In this document: positions 1-7,664 of the stretch, in pieces | Position numbering within the stretch: the first letter of the stretch is position 1 | Layout of the letters: each line of letters starts with the position of its first letter | DNA from: an uncultured Erysipelotrichaceae bacterium | GTDB lineage: Bacteria > Bacillota_I > Bacilli_A > Erysipelotrichales > Coprobacillaceae | Assembly (NCBI GenBank): GCA_900538465.1 | Contig: UPXV01000044.1 | Span: 1-16,623, forward strand | Length of the DNA stretch: 16,623 bases | Direction of reading: 5' to 3' | Notes under the pieces: model-generated | The model's database searches: none | Told to the model about the DNA's origin: nothing | Seen by the model: the letters and a program-made list of their open reading frames with translations, nothing else | Made by a program: the position numbers and the translations under genes

Positions 1-19
1 AAAAAGGACTGAACGTCCT
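1..19 (-). terminator. Probable intrinsic terminator after the methyltransferase gene
   Basis: Read on the minus strand, AGGAC-GTTCA-GTCCT forms a 5-bp stem with a 5-nt loop and runs into a T tract cut off by the window edge. It lies about 45 nt beyond the stop codon at 64-66. A second weaker stem (AAGTAG / CTGCTT around an 8-nt loop) precedes it. The T tract cannot be measured because the window ends. Confidence 0.5.
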
Positions 20-63
20 CCTAAGCAGTCAAAAAACTACTTATTCGTTACAGCCTCTTTTGT

Positions 64-1515
64 TTATTTCATTTTCATAATAAAGTAGTAGAACATATTT
101 TTTCCTCGTGGTATTTCATAATGTTCTTCTAATGATATATAACCTTCTTGTAAACGTAAATTCTTTCTAACCAAAGCAATTTCACTTGTATACAAGAACA
201 CATATCCTCCTGGTTTCACAAGACGACGTAATCTTTCAAAGAAACGATCATATAAATCACGCAATTGTTCTTGATCTTTCATTTGTGCAAATGTTGGCAT
301 ATCGGTAATCACTTCATCAAACATTTCATTATTGACAAATCTTAAAGCATCTTTATGAACATAATGAATGACTTGTCCGGCTAATTTGGTATTCTTTTTT
401 GCGGCTTCTACACCATCGCCATAAATATCTAATCCCATCGCAAATCTCGTTGGTTTTAAATAATTTCTTTCAATCAATAAAGTTCCTGTTCCTACAAATG
501 GATCTAAGACTTTTGCATCTTCTTTCATATAATGCTTTCCAAGTTCTACCAGTGTTGCAGCAACATAAGGTTGCATAGACGTTGCTATGACTTCCTTTCG
601 ATAATTGAAACGTGGATTATCTAAATGACTTAATCTTAAATAAGCATTAACTTTCCCAACTCTCACTTCTTTTAAGACAATTTCAATATCATAATTTTCT
701 GTTGTATTTAGTAATCTTTCAGGATATATCTCAAAAATCTTTTCCGAAACTTTTTTTATCAAAGGACTATTTTTTTGACGCATTCCATCAACAACTCTAA
801 AATAGAAAATAGACTTATCATCATAAAGTTTATTTAATATATCTTCAATATTGCTATTGCTAAGACCTTCTACAATCGCTTCTTCATTAATATCCATTTG
901 AGATGCTCTTTGTAAAGGAAGCAACATATCTTTATATGTTCTAATTGTTAATAGATCATAGATAGAATCCGTTCTTACCAAAACACCTTGCACAACTGGT
1001 TTATATTTATAACGCAAAACAGCATCAAACAAAACAAATTGATAATAAGGAAGTGAAGTTAAAACAACATCAACAGGTTCATGTTTTAATTTAATAACTT
1101 TCTTTTTATGAATTTGGTTTCTTAAAATTAAAGGATTTAAAATTTTTAATTGCGCTTGAATATGCTTAGTTGTTTCATCATCTATCCGCAACAATTCTTC
1201 TTGAATCGCTTTTAAATCCTGAATATAGTGACGACAATCCTGCTTACTCATTCCCTTTAAATAAGCTTCTTTAACATAATCAGTTGTTTCTTGTTGATAA
1301 GCATCCAAAAGAATAGGAACAGTTTGCGGGTAATATCCTAATAAAATTGCACTGTTCTTTCTTACTTTTGGATCATCATCTTTTAATAATTCCATCAGTT
1401 TGTTTTTCAGTTCTTCATCTTCTAAAATGTGAGAATCATCTTTGATATCATTTTTTAATCCAATTAAAGATTCTCGAATTTGTTTATTATTTTTTATATT
1501 CCTTACAAAATCCAT
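64..1515 (-). CDS. HEAT-repeat/THUMP-like fused RNA methyltransferase (UPF0020/RlmL-Trm14-like)
   Basis: Probable S-adenosylmethionine-dependent methyltransferase, most likely acting on the N2 of guanine in rRNA or tRNA. The C-terminal half (about 300-483) has a Rossmann methyltransferase core: motif I DPFVGTGTLLIE at 338-349, an acidic strand-2 end GLDIYG at 361-366, and a motif IV position reading TDMPTF at 404-409. The family norm there is (N/D)PPY, so the first proline is replaced by methionine. Residues about 145-290 look THUMP-like, ending in an NTTENYDIEI stretch just before the catalytic part. Residues about 20-110 look like one or two HEAT-type helical repeats. The start at 1515 follows a GAAAGGGAAG ribosome binding site. 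The gene has its own promoter inside the end of the upstream gene. Substrate is not determinable from sequence alone, and the altered motif IV leaves activity open. Confidence 0.75.
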   Translation of the reverse strand: MDFVRNIKNNKQIRESLIGLKNDIKDDSHILEDEELKNKLMELLKDDDPKVRKNSAILLGYYPQTVPILLDAYQQETTDYVKEAYLKGMSKQDCRHYIQDLKAIQEELLRIDDETTKHIQAQLKILNPLILRNQIHKKKVIKLKHEPVDVVLTSLPYYQFVLFDAVLRYKYKPVVQGVLVRTDSIYDLLTIRTYKDMLLPLQRASQMDINEEAIVEGLSNSNIEDILNKLYDDKSIFYFRVVDGMRQKNSPLIKKVSEKIFEIYPERLLNTTENYDIEIVLKEVRVGKVNAYLRLSHLDNPRFNYRKEVIATSMQPYVAATLVELGKHYMKEDAKVLDPFVGTGTLLIERNYLKPTRFAMGLDIYGDGVEAAKKNTKLAGQVIHYVHKDALRFVNNEMFDEVITDMPTFAQMKDQEQLRDLYDRFFERLRRLVKPGGYVFLYTSEIALVRKNLRLQEGYISLEEHYEIPRGKNMFYYFIMKMK

Positions 1516-1545
1516 AAATACTTCCCTTTCAGTTTACTATTTATA

Positions 1546-1574
1546 ATTATACCATATTTTCATCATTAATCCAA
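1546..1574 (-). promoter_or_regulatory. SigmaA promoter with extended -10, inside the 3' end of the upstream gene
   Basis: On the minus strand a -35 TTGGAT (1569-1574) is separated by 17 nt from a perfect -10 TATAAT (1546-1551), preceded by TGG, giving an extended -10. The -10 overlaps the TAA stop (1547-1549) of the upstream coat-like gene and lies about 30 nt from the methyltransferase start. It allows the methyltransferase to be expressed apart from the sporulation pair upstream. Confidence 0.6.
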
Positions 1575-2419
1575 CTGATTTTAGGAAGTCTTACATAAAA
1601 TGAGAGAATATTCATCATTTCTTGATACATTTTTCTCTCTTCATCAATATGAAAATAGTTGTTTTGTATTGTTTGAAGGTCCATTTGTTGTGATAAAACT
1701 TGATCAAAGAAAGTGGCAGGATATAAAACTCTTGCATATAAATAAATAATTTCATAAACATCATAGTATTGTGTTTCTAATAAATCTTGAATCTGATCAT
1801 AACTTAATAATTGACTTCTTAATAAACAAACAATTTCTCTTGGTCTTGTAGATAAAGTATAATACGTAGGATTTAACAATTCATAAACATAATTTGGAAT
1901 AGGATGTTTTAAAGATAATGATAAAAAGAGTGTGGCTTCTGGATCAATCGCAAGGATTTCATTTAAAATATTAATACTGTTTTCACCAACACCACAATAA
2001 TAATAAATGAGTGAAATAACATCTTGATCATGTTTAAAACTATATGCATAATCTTTTACACGTTCTCTCACACAATCAATTTTACAAATCCATTGTTCTT
2101 TAATATCCTTGATTTTTATTTTTTGATATGGTAATGGCTGTAAAAATGCTTGTAAATAATTAGGGAAGGAAAAAGGATGAGGATGATAAAGCAATAAAAC
2201 ATGAGATTGAGAAATAATATCTTGGTTATGATTTTTTACCAAACTGTAACCTTCTAGACCACATAAATGCATCAAATAACGATAAGTGCGATAAACATCT
2301 AAAAAAGTTTGAATATGATCAATTGGGCAAAAATAATAAAGTTGTCCTTGATATTTAAAATAACCTGGCCCATTGATATCTTGATCTATTCCATAATACA
2401 TTTTTAAAATATTGTACAT
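1547..2419 (-). CDS. CotS/YutH-like spore coat-associated protein (degenerate kinase fold), tentative
   Basis: About 290 residues, soluble, rich in tyrosine. I see no strong signature motif. The N-terminus (MYNILKMYYGI, then a GQLYYFCPID stretch) and the C-terminal block (RPREIVCLLRS near 192-202, YARVLYP near 228-234) recall the YutH/CotS family of Bacillus spore coat proteins, which share an aminoglycoside-phosphotransferase-like fold. The HGD and DxD catalytic motifs of true kinases are not visible, so a structural role is more likely if the assignment is right. The gene follows yunB by a few bases; in Bacillus subtilis yutH and yunB also lie close together, which supports the reading. The ATG at 2419 is preferred over a GTG two codons upstream, which falls inside the AGAAGAG ribosome binding site. 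It could also be an unrelated lineage-specific protein. Confidence 0.5.
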   Translation of the reverse strand: MYNILKMYYGIDQDINGPGYFKYQGQLYYFCPIDHIQTFLDVYRTYRYLMHLCGLEGYSLVKNHNQDIISQSHVLLLYHPHPFSFPNYLQAFLQPLPYQKIKIKDIKEQWICKIDCVRERVKDYAYSFKHDQDVISLIYYYCGVGENSINILNEILAIDPEATLFLSLSLKHPIPNYVYELLNPTYYTLSTRPREIVCLLRSQLLSYDQIQDLLETQYYDVYEIIYLYARVLYPATFFDQVLSQQMDLQTIQNNYFHIDEERKMYQEMMNILSFYVRLPKISWINDENMV

Positions 2420-2433
2420 TGACACTCTTCTTT

Positions 2434-3090
2434 CTAATGAGAATAAACAAGTGGAACTTGTCCTTGAAATATTTCTAATAAGACTGGGATTTTAATGGTA
2501 TGTGTATGATATTCTTCAAAAAAAGGATAAACCATTGTCAAATTCATATGAACTTCAATAGTTAATTCAACCATTACATGATTGACACCATAGTTTTCAA
2601 TCTTTTTTTCGATTGAACTTCCTACACTCGATAAATGTTTATAACGAATGGGAATAGTTGGTGAAACAAAAGAAAAAGCTGGTAAATTTAACAATGTTGC
2701 AATGGGAATACGTGATACAATCCCATTACGACTCACTTGTTGTAAACGTCTTTGATAAAAACTATCATCACTTGCTAAATAAGTTCCTTCTTCTAATGAC
2801 GCATATGTTTGTTCAATATCCATAACGATCGCTGTTGCAAGTTCATTAACTTTAACCATATCAAAATCAAGCAATTCAATTTCATTATCTTCTCCACGTT
2901 CAATAATTACCAATTGTTTATATTGTGAATCACTTGTAAAATAACAATGTGATATAATCAATTGATTGAATCTTTCAATTTCCATTTTCCCATATGTTTT
3001 CAAACTAGGAATCATTTGAAAATAAATTCCTGTCACTCCAATTGTTATAATAAGCATTAAAACCAAGATTGTTATTATCCATTTTTTCAT
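2434..3090 (-). CDS. yunB: Sporulation protein YunB
   Basis: A membrane-anchored protein with one N-terminal hydrophobic segment (about residues 4-24) and an outward-facing domain. The rest follows the YunB family: an N-terminal A/E-rich helix after the anchor, a YKQLVIIE strand, the central helix with VNELATAIVMDIEQ, a late SSVGSSIEKKIENYGVNH block and a final GQVPLVY. These match the family pattern of PxGS, FExAGINQ and GxVPxxY. YunB of Bacillus subtilis is made in the mother cell under sigmaE; its exact role is unclear. There is an insertion of about 20 residues around 106-128 where the family usually has its short IPLGxxxG turn. The start at 3090 has the best spacing (6 nt) from the GGTGA site; the ATG at 3093 is also possible. 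The gene is 14 nt upstream of the coat-like gene and probably co-transcribed with it. Confidence 0.85.
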   Translation of the reverse strand: MKKWIITILVLMLIITIGVTGIYFQMIPSLKTYGKMEIERFNQLIISHCYFTSDSQYKQLVIIERGEDNEIELLDFDMVKVNELATAIVMDIEQTYASLEEGTYLASDDSFYQRRLQQVSRNGIVSRIPIATLLNLPAFSFVSPTIPIRYKHLSSVGSSIEKKIENYGVNHVMVELTIEVHMNLTMVYPFFEEYHTHTIKIPVLLEIFQGQVPLVYSH

Positions 3091-3106
3091 CATATTTCAC
3101 CAAAAT

Positions 3107-3135
3107 ATTATATGTTTCATAATGATAAATCATGC
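3107..3135 (-). promoter_or_regulatory. Possible sigmaE-type sporulation promoter of yunB
   Basis: The minus strand reads GCATGATT (3128-3135), 13 nt, then CATATAAT (3107-3114). This matches the Bacillus sigmaE consensus GHATANNT / CATACAHT in 7 of 8 positions each, at an accepted spacing. No good sigmaA -35 fits the embedded TATAAT. The predicted transcript start would lie near 3100, very close to the ribosome binding site at 3097-3101, which weakens the case. Confidence 0.4.
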
Positions 3136-3142
3136 TTGAATT

Positions 3143-3170
3143 AAAAAAATCATGAGAAAAATCTCATGAT
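3143..3170 (-). terminator. Intrinsic terminator ending the suf-folate operon
   Basis: On the minus strand an 8-bp perfect stem ATCATGAG / CTCATGAT (3149-3156 with 3163-3170) closes a 6-nt loop and is followed by seven T. It starts one base after the stop codon of the cyclo-ligase gene, marking the end of the suf transcript. Confidence 0.85.
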
Positions 3171-3713
3171 CTAATATCTTTGTGATTCAGTGATAATTTC
3201 ATTTAAAGCATAATCATAACTATTAATTTGAATATGTTCAACATATTGAAAAGAAAAAGCTAAGCCAAGTTTATATCCATGATATCCACGTGCAAAATAT
3301 TTATCATAAAAACCCTTTCCATAACCAACACGATATTTTTGCTTATCAAATGCTAACATCGGAACAAGCATACAATCTATATCTTCTGGTAAAATCAAAG
3401 CAGTCGTTGTTGGTTCTAAAACATGAAAATAGCCTTCTTTTAAATCATCAAGAGAATCAATTTCATAGAAATCCATAGTATCTTGGTTAACTTTTGGAAC
3501 ACAAACACGTTTGGTTTTAAGGAGTTCTTGAATCAAGGATAATGTTTCCACTTCTTTTGGTAAAGAGACATAACAAGCAATCATTGAAGCTTGTTGGATC
3601 TGCGGATGAATCATGACTTGTTGATGAATGTGTTGACTATATAAAGAAAACGTCTCTAAGTCCATTTGGAGACGTTTTGCTTTGATATCTTTACGTATAA
3701 TGGATTTATCCAA
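3171..3713 (-). CDS. fau: 5-formyltetrahydrofolate cyclo-ligase
   Basis: Cytoplasmic enzyme that converts 5-formyltetrahydrofolate to 5,10-methenyltetrahydrofolate with ATP, recycling a folate storage form (also called MTHFS; YqgN in Bacillus). The family signature is clear near the C-terminus: VPMLAFDKQKYRVGYGKGFYD holds the conserved LAFD, R-x-G-x-G-x-G-x-Y-D elements. The N-terminal IRKDIKAKR basic helix and YVSLPKEVET segment also fit. The frame has no ATG start. A GTG at 3722 and a TTG at 3713 are the only candidates before an upstream in-frame stop. I prefer TTG because GGGTGA (3719-3724) sits 5 nt before it, whereas the GTG lies inside that site. Either start overlaps the end of sufB (by 8 or 17 nt), so it is the last gene of the suf operon and translation is probably coupled. 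Confidence 0.9.
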   Translation of the reverse strand: MDKSIIRKDIKAKRLQMDLETFSLYSQHIHQQVMIHPQIQQASMIACYVSLPKEVETLSLIQELLKTKRVCVPKVNQDTMDFYEIDSLDDLKEGYFHVLEPTTTALILPEDIDCMLVPMLAFDKQKYRVGYGKGFYDKYFARGYHGYKLGLAFSFQYVEHIQINSYDYALNEIITESQRY

Positions 3714-5109
3714 TACTGTCACCCATATCTAATTTGATTAATTGATTCAATTCCACAGCATATTCCATTGGAAGTTCTCTTGAGAATGGTTCAATAAATC
3801 CCATAACAATCATTTCTGTTGCTTGTTGTTTTGTTAAACCACGACTCATTAAATAGAACAATTGATCTTCAGAAACCTTAGAAACTGTTGCTTCATGTTC
3901 AATAATAGAATCATTATTCATCATAATATTTGTTGGAACTGTATCACTCGTTGATTTCTCATCTAAAATCAATGTATCACATTCAACTTTACTTTTGGCA
4001 TTGAAAGCTTTAGGTAAATGACGAACCAAACCACGATAATTCACTTTTCCACCAGTTCTTGAAATAGATTTAGAAATAATCTGACTTGATGTATTTGGTG
4101 CCATATGAATCATTTTAGAACCTGAATCAATAATTTGGCAATCTTCTGCCACCGCAATTGTAATACAAGTCCCTTTAGCACCTTCCTCAGCTAATAAACA
4201 CGTTGGATATTTCATTGTCACAAGGGAACCAATGTTTCCATCAACCCACTCCATAGAACCATTTTTAAAGACCTTTGCACGTTGTGTAACTAAGTTATAA
4301 ATATTCTTAGACCAGTTTTGAATGGTTGTATAACGACATTTTGCGCCTTCTAAAACAACGATTTCAACGACTCCTGCATGTAACGAATCCTTTGAATAAG
4401 AAGGTGCCGTACATCCTTCGACATAATGGATGTCACTTCCTTTATCAACAATGATTAATGTTCTTTCAAATTGAGCCATACGTTCACTATTAATTCTAAA
4501 ATAAGACTGAAGTGGTTTGTCTAATTTTACCCCAGGGGGAACATAGATAAATGATCCTCCAGACCATACAGCACCATTTAAAGCTGAGAATTTGTTATCG
4601 TTATAAGGAATAACTGTATCAAAGTATTTCTTAAAGATTTCTGGATATTCTCTTAATCCACTATCAATATCTAAGAAAATAACACCTTTTTCTTTGACTT
4701 CTTCTAACATATTATGATAGACAACTTCTGATTCATATTGAGCACTTGCTCCAGCTAAAAAATGTTGTTCCGCTTCAGGAATTCCTAACTTATCAAATGT
4801 ATTTTTAATAGTTTCAGGAACTTCATCCCATTTATCAGTTAAGTTATCACTTGGACGATTATAATATGTATATTCATCAAAATCCATTTGGCTTAAATCA
4901 ACACCCCATGTAGGCATTGGTTTTTCTAAGAAACATTTTAATGATTTTAAACGATATTCTAACATCCATTCAGGTTCTTTTTTAATTGCTGATATTTCTC
5001 TAACAATTTCTTCATTTAAACCTTTTGGTGTTTTAAAAACAGAAACATCTTCATCTTTAAAATCATAATCAGTATTGTTTGTAGGAATATCAAGATTTTG
5101 ATTTGACAT
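3706..5109 (-). CDS. sufB: Fe-S cluster assembly scaffold SufB
   Basis: Beta-helix scaffold of the SufBC(2)D complex on which nascent Fe-S clusters are built in the cytoplasm. At 467 residues it is full length. Recognisable blocks are the N-terminal EPEWMLEYRLKSL helix (46-57), the VEGCTAPSYSKDSLHAGVVEI core around 230-250, and the C-terminal EHEATVSKVSEDQLFYLMSRG block (404-424). C377 (in ECDTLIL) and E406 (in EHEA) have the same 29-residue spacing as the functional Cys405/Glu434 pair described in Escherichia coli SufB, so the scaffold looks active. It starts 2 nt after sufU ends, with a GAGGA ribosome binding site inside the end of sufU. Confidence 0.97.
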   Translation of the reverse strand: MSNQNLDIPTNNTDYDFKDEDVSVFKTPKGLNEEIVREISAIKKEPEWMLEYRLKSLKCFLEKPMPTWGVDLSQMDFDEYTYYNRPSDNLTDKWDEVPETIKNTFDKLGIPEAEQHFLAGASAQYESEVVYHNMLEEVKEKGVIFLDIDSGLREYPEIFKKYFDTVIPYNDNKFSALNGAVWSGGSFIYVPPGVKLDKPLQSYFRINSERMAQFERTLIIVDKGSDIHYVEGCTAPSYSKDSLHAGVVEIVVLEGAKCRYTTIQNWSKNIYNLVTQRAKVFKNGSMEWVDGNIGSLVTMKYPTCLLAEEGAKGTCITIAVAEDCQIIDSGSKMIHMAPNTSSQIISKSISRTGGKVNYRGLVRHLPKAFNAKSKVECDTLILDEKSTSDTVPTNIMMNNDSIIEHEATVSKVSEDQLFYLMSRGLTKQQATEMIVMGFIEPFSRELPMEYAVELNQLIKLDMGDSIG

Positions 5110-5111
5110 GT

Positions 5112-5549
5112 CTATTCCTCACTTTCTTCAATTAATTTGATCAAACCGTTCCAACCTAAAGTTGCACATTTGATACGATTGGCTTGTTTATGAGTATTCT
5201 TAAAAGCAATCGCTTCTTCAAGTAATTCTTCATCATAATCTCTTTCATAAATCATATTCATATAATTGTCTATGATTTTTTTAGCTTCTTCCTTGGTTTT
5301 TCCAATGACAAGCTCACTCATAATAGATGTTGAAGATGTACAAATCGCACATGCTTCACCATCATAACGAATATCTTCAATTTTATCACCATCGAATTTG
5401 ACTTGAATATCTAAGTCATCGATGCATGTATCAGAATTCATATTGACTTTTTTGTATGTTTCATCATCAACCAATCCACGATTTCGTGGATGTTCATAAT
5501 GATCCATAATAATTTCTCTCATTAATTGAGGATCATCCAAAGAACGCAT
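5112..5549 (-). CDS. sufU: SufU zinc-dependent sulfurtransferase partner of SufS
   Basis: SufU accepts persulfide sulfur from SufS through zinc-ligand swapping in gram-positive bacteria. The expected zinc ligands are all present: C42 and D44 (TCIDD), C67 (GEACAIC) and C128 (RIKCAT). The N-terminal MDHYEHPRNRG motif is typical of the IscU/SufU fold, and the 145-residue length matches SufU rather than the shorter IscU. C70 is an extra cysteine next to a ligand. The gene overlaps the end of sufS by 17 nt. The ribosome binding site AAAGGAG lies about 12 nt before the ATG, slightly far, inside sufS. No better start is visible. Confidence 0.96.
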   Translation of the reverse strand: MRSLDDPQLMREIIMDHYEHPRNRGLVDDETYKKVNMNSDTCIDDLDIQVKFDGDKIEDIRYDGEACAICTSSTSIMSELVIGKTKEEAKKIIDNYMNMIYERDYDEELLEEAIAFKNTHKQANRIKCATLGWNGLIKLIEESEE

Positions 5550-6762
5550 CTAAAAAGTCATCTCCTTTCTTACATACTTCTATAAATTGATCAATTTCCT
5601 CTTTGGTATTATAGAAGTAAAATGAAGCTCTTAATGTTGTAGAAACATGTAAGAATTCATCTAGAATCTTTGCACAATGTTGACCAGCTCTGACAGCAAT
5701 CCCATAGGTATTGAATAAGCTTGCAGCATCTTGTGAAAAGACCCCTTTAATATTAAATGCAATTGCCCCATGACTTTTCTCATTATAGATTTCTACATTA
5801 TCTAATGCTTTCATTTTGGCAATACAATAATCTCTTAATTCTTTTTCATAAGCATGAATATTTTCCATACCAATCTTTGATAAATAATTAACAGCCGCCC
5901 CTAATCCAACAACACCTTCAATATTAGGTGTTCCAGCCTCAAATTTATAAGGTGGATTTTTCAAAGTCACAACACCACAGCTATTGTAACGTGAATTTGA
6001 GCCTCCACCCAATCGTGTTGGTTTCATTTCACATAACAATTCATATTTTCCATACATGACACCAACTCCCGTTGGTCCACACATTTTATGACCAGAAAAG
6101 GCAAGAAAATCAATATCTGTTTTTTGGACATCTGTCACTTGATGAGGAACACTTTGTGCACCATCAACAACGACAATAATTCCACGCTCATGAGCATAAG
6201 CACAAATCTCTTGAAGTGGAGCATCAAACCCTAAAACATTTGTAACTTGTGCAATCGCTATAATCTTTGTTTGATTAGTAATTGCCTTTATCACATTTTC
6301 TAGAGTTAAACGTCCCATTTCATCTAATTCTATATAATTGACAACAGCTCCTACTTCACTTGCAACATCAAACCAAGGTAAAGTATTGGAAGCATGTTCA
6401 GCCACAGTCAATAAGATTTCATCATTTTCATGCAAATGTGTTTTTCCATATCCATAAGCAATCATATTTAAAGAATCTGTTGACCCTGATGTAAAAACAA
6501 TTTCTTCTTTCTTTTTTGCATGAATAAATTTTTGTACAGCTTCTCTAGCGGCTTCATATTGTTCATCGACTTCATGTGACAAATCATAATCACCACGATG
6601 CGCATTCCCTGAATAATGGCTTAAATAAGAACAAACACTATCGATAACCACTTGAGGTTTTAAAGTTGTTGCACCATTATCCAAATAAATCAAAGGATGT
6701 CCATGCATCATCTTTCCATTTAACATAGGAAAATCTTTACGAATCTCTTCAACATTAATCAT
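5533..6762 (-). CDS. sufS: Cysteine desulfurase SufS
   Basis: PLP enzyme that releases sulfur from L-cysteine as a persulfide and hands it to SufU. At 409 residues it has the expected full length. PLP-binding features are visible: AEHASN with H123, VVVDGAQ with D200, and the Schiff-base lysine K226 in SGHKMCGPTG. The catalytic cysteine is C363 in RAGQHCAK, in the short-loop form typical of SufS-type (class II) desulfurases. R378 (TTLRASFYFYN) fits the substrate carboxylate-binding arginine. It begins 2 nt after sufD ends and overlaps sufU by 17 nt, so it is part of the same operon. Confidence 0.97.
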   Translation of the reverse strand: MINVEEIRKDFPMLNGKMMHGHPLIYLDNGATTLKPQVVIDSVCSYLSHYSGNAHRGDYDLSHEVDEQYEAAREAVQKFIHAKKKEEIVFTSGSTDSLNMIAYGYGKTHLHENDEILLTVAEHASNTLPWFDVASEVGAVVNYIELDEMGRLTLENVIKAITNQTKIIAIAQVTNVLGFDAPLQEICAYAHERGIIVVVDGAQSVPHQVTDVQKTDIDFLAFSGHKMCGPTGVGVMYGKYELLCEMKPTRLGGGSNSRYNSCGVVTLKNPPYKFEAGTPNIEGVVGLGAAVNYLSKIGMENIHAYEKELRDYCIAKMKALDNVEIYNEKSHGAIAFNIKGVFSQDAASLFNTYGIAVRAGQHCAKILDEFLHVSTTLRASFYFYNTKEEIDQFIEVCKKGDDFLDAFFG

Positions 6763-6764
6763 GA

Positions 6765-7664
6765 TTATGCACCAACCTTTGCAAGTGCGTCTTCAAAACG
6801 TTCTTTTAACATTTGATTATCAATCACATCACTAACAGGTTGTAAATAACCGTATGTAATTAACTGCATTGCTTGTTTCTTTGTTAAACCACGACTTTGC
6901 AAATAATACAAATGTTCTTCATCCATTTTTCCTACCCCAGCAGCATGTGATGCCTTCACATCATATTCATCAATATAAAGATAAGGATTAGCACTGGCTA
7001 GACAACGTGGATCAAAAACCATAATCTTATTTGTTTGATGAGAAGATGAACCATGTTGCCCTTTGGTAATCGTTCCAATGCCATCAATTACCAAATGCCC
7101 TTCATCCTTCACAACACCATAGTTATCCATTTGCCCATAAGTATGAGGTTGATTATGTTGAATCAAAACTTCATAATGTTTTCTTTCTTGTTTTTGAGAA
7201 AGAATTGCCATTCTGACTTTAGCACTTGCACCTTCACCATTTAAATAATAGTGATAGCTGCCTTCAAAACTGCCTTCAGATAATTCCGCATACCCACATT
7301 GACAAATCGCATCTTTTTGTAAATAAACATCATCAATACATTCTACTAAATCTTGATGATCATAAGCAGTTTCACTAAAAACATGTACAATTGCATTTTC
7401 TTTTAAATGCATTATTTTATGTAATTTTGCTTGATTTTTTAAAACCTTTGTTTCAATCAATTGAACATTTCTATTTTTTTCTACATTAATAGTTATATTC
7501 ATTGATTGTTCTAATACATATACAACTTGAACTTCAACTGGTGTTTGATTGGTAAAATTCAAAACACCTTCTTGATAGTCAACACCTATAGGAAGATGTG
7601 AAGAGGAACACATTCCATTTTCAATAACCAAATAGAATTCACTATTCAAGACATATTTACTCAT
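6765..7664 (-). CDS. sufD: Fe-S cluster assembly protein SufD (short form)
   Basis: Beta-helix partner of SufB in the SufBCD scaffold complex. The C-terminal signature is strong: FDPRCLASANPYLYIDEYD (217-235), then ASHAAGVGKMDEEHLYYL with H240, which corresponds to the functionally important histidine of Escherichia coli SufD, then QSRGL. At 299 residues it is much shorter than usual SufD (about 420-440). The missing part is the N-terminal helical region and part of the linker; the beta-helix starts almost at once. The frame is intact, its start overlaps sufC by 8 nt (ATGAGTAA), and no leftover N-terminal coding is seen upstream, so this looks like a natural short version and not a broken gene. 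Confidence 0.93.
   Translation of the reverse strand: MSKYVLNSEFYLVIENGMCSSSHLPIGVDYQEGVLNFTNQTPVEVQVVYVLEQSMNITINVEKNRNVQLIETKVLKNQAKLHKIMHLKENAIVHVFSETAYDHQDLVECIDDVYLQKDAICQCGYAELSEGSFEGSYHYYLNGEGASAKVRMAILSQKQERKHYEVLIQHNQPHTYGQMDNYGVVKDEGHLVIDGIGTITKGQHGSSSHQTNKIMVFDPRCLASANPYLYIDEYDVKASHAAGVGKMDEEHLYYLQSRGLTKKQAMQLITYGYLQPVSDVIDNQMLKERFEDALAKVGA

Noticed and set aside
3290..3478. 62-codon plus-strand open frame opposite the cyclo-ligase gene
   Set aside because: Antisense to a conserved coding region; composition reflects the other strand and no start signals are seen.
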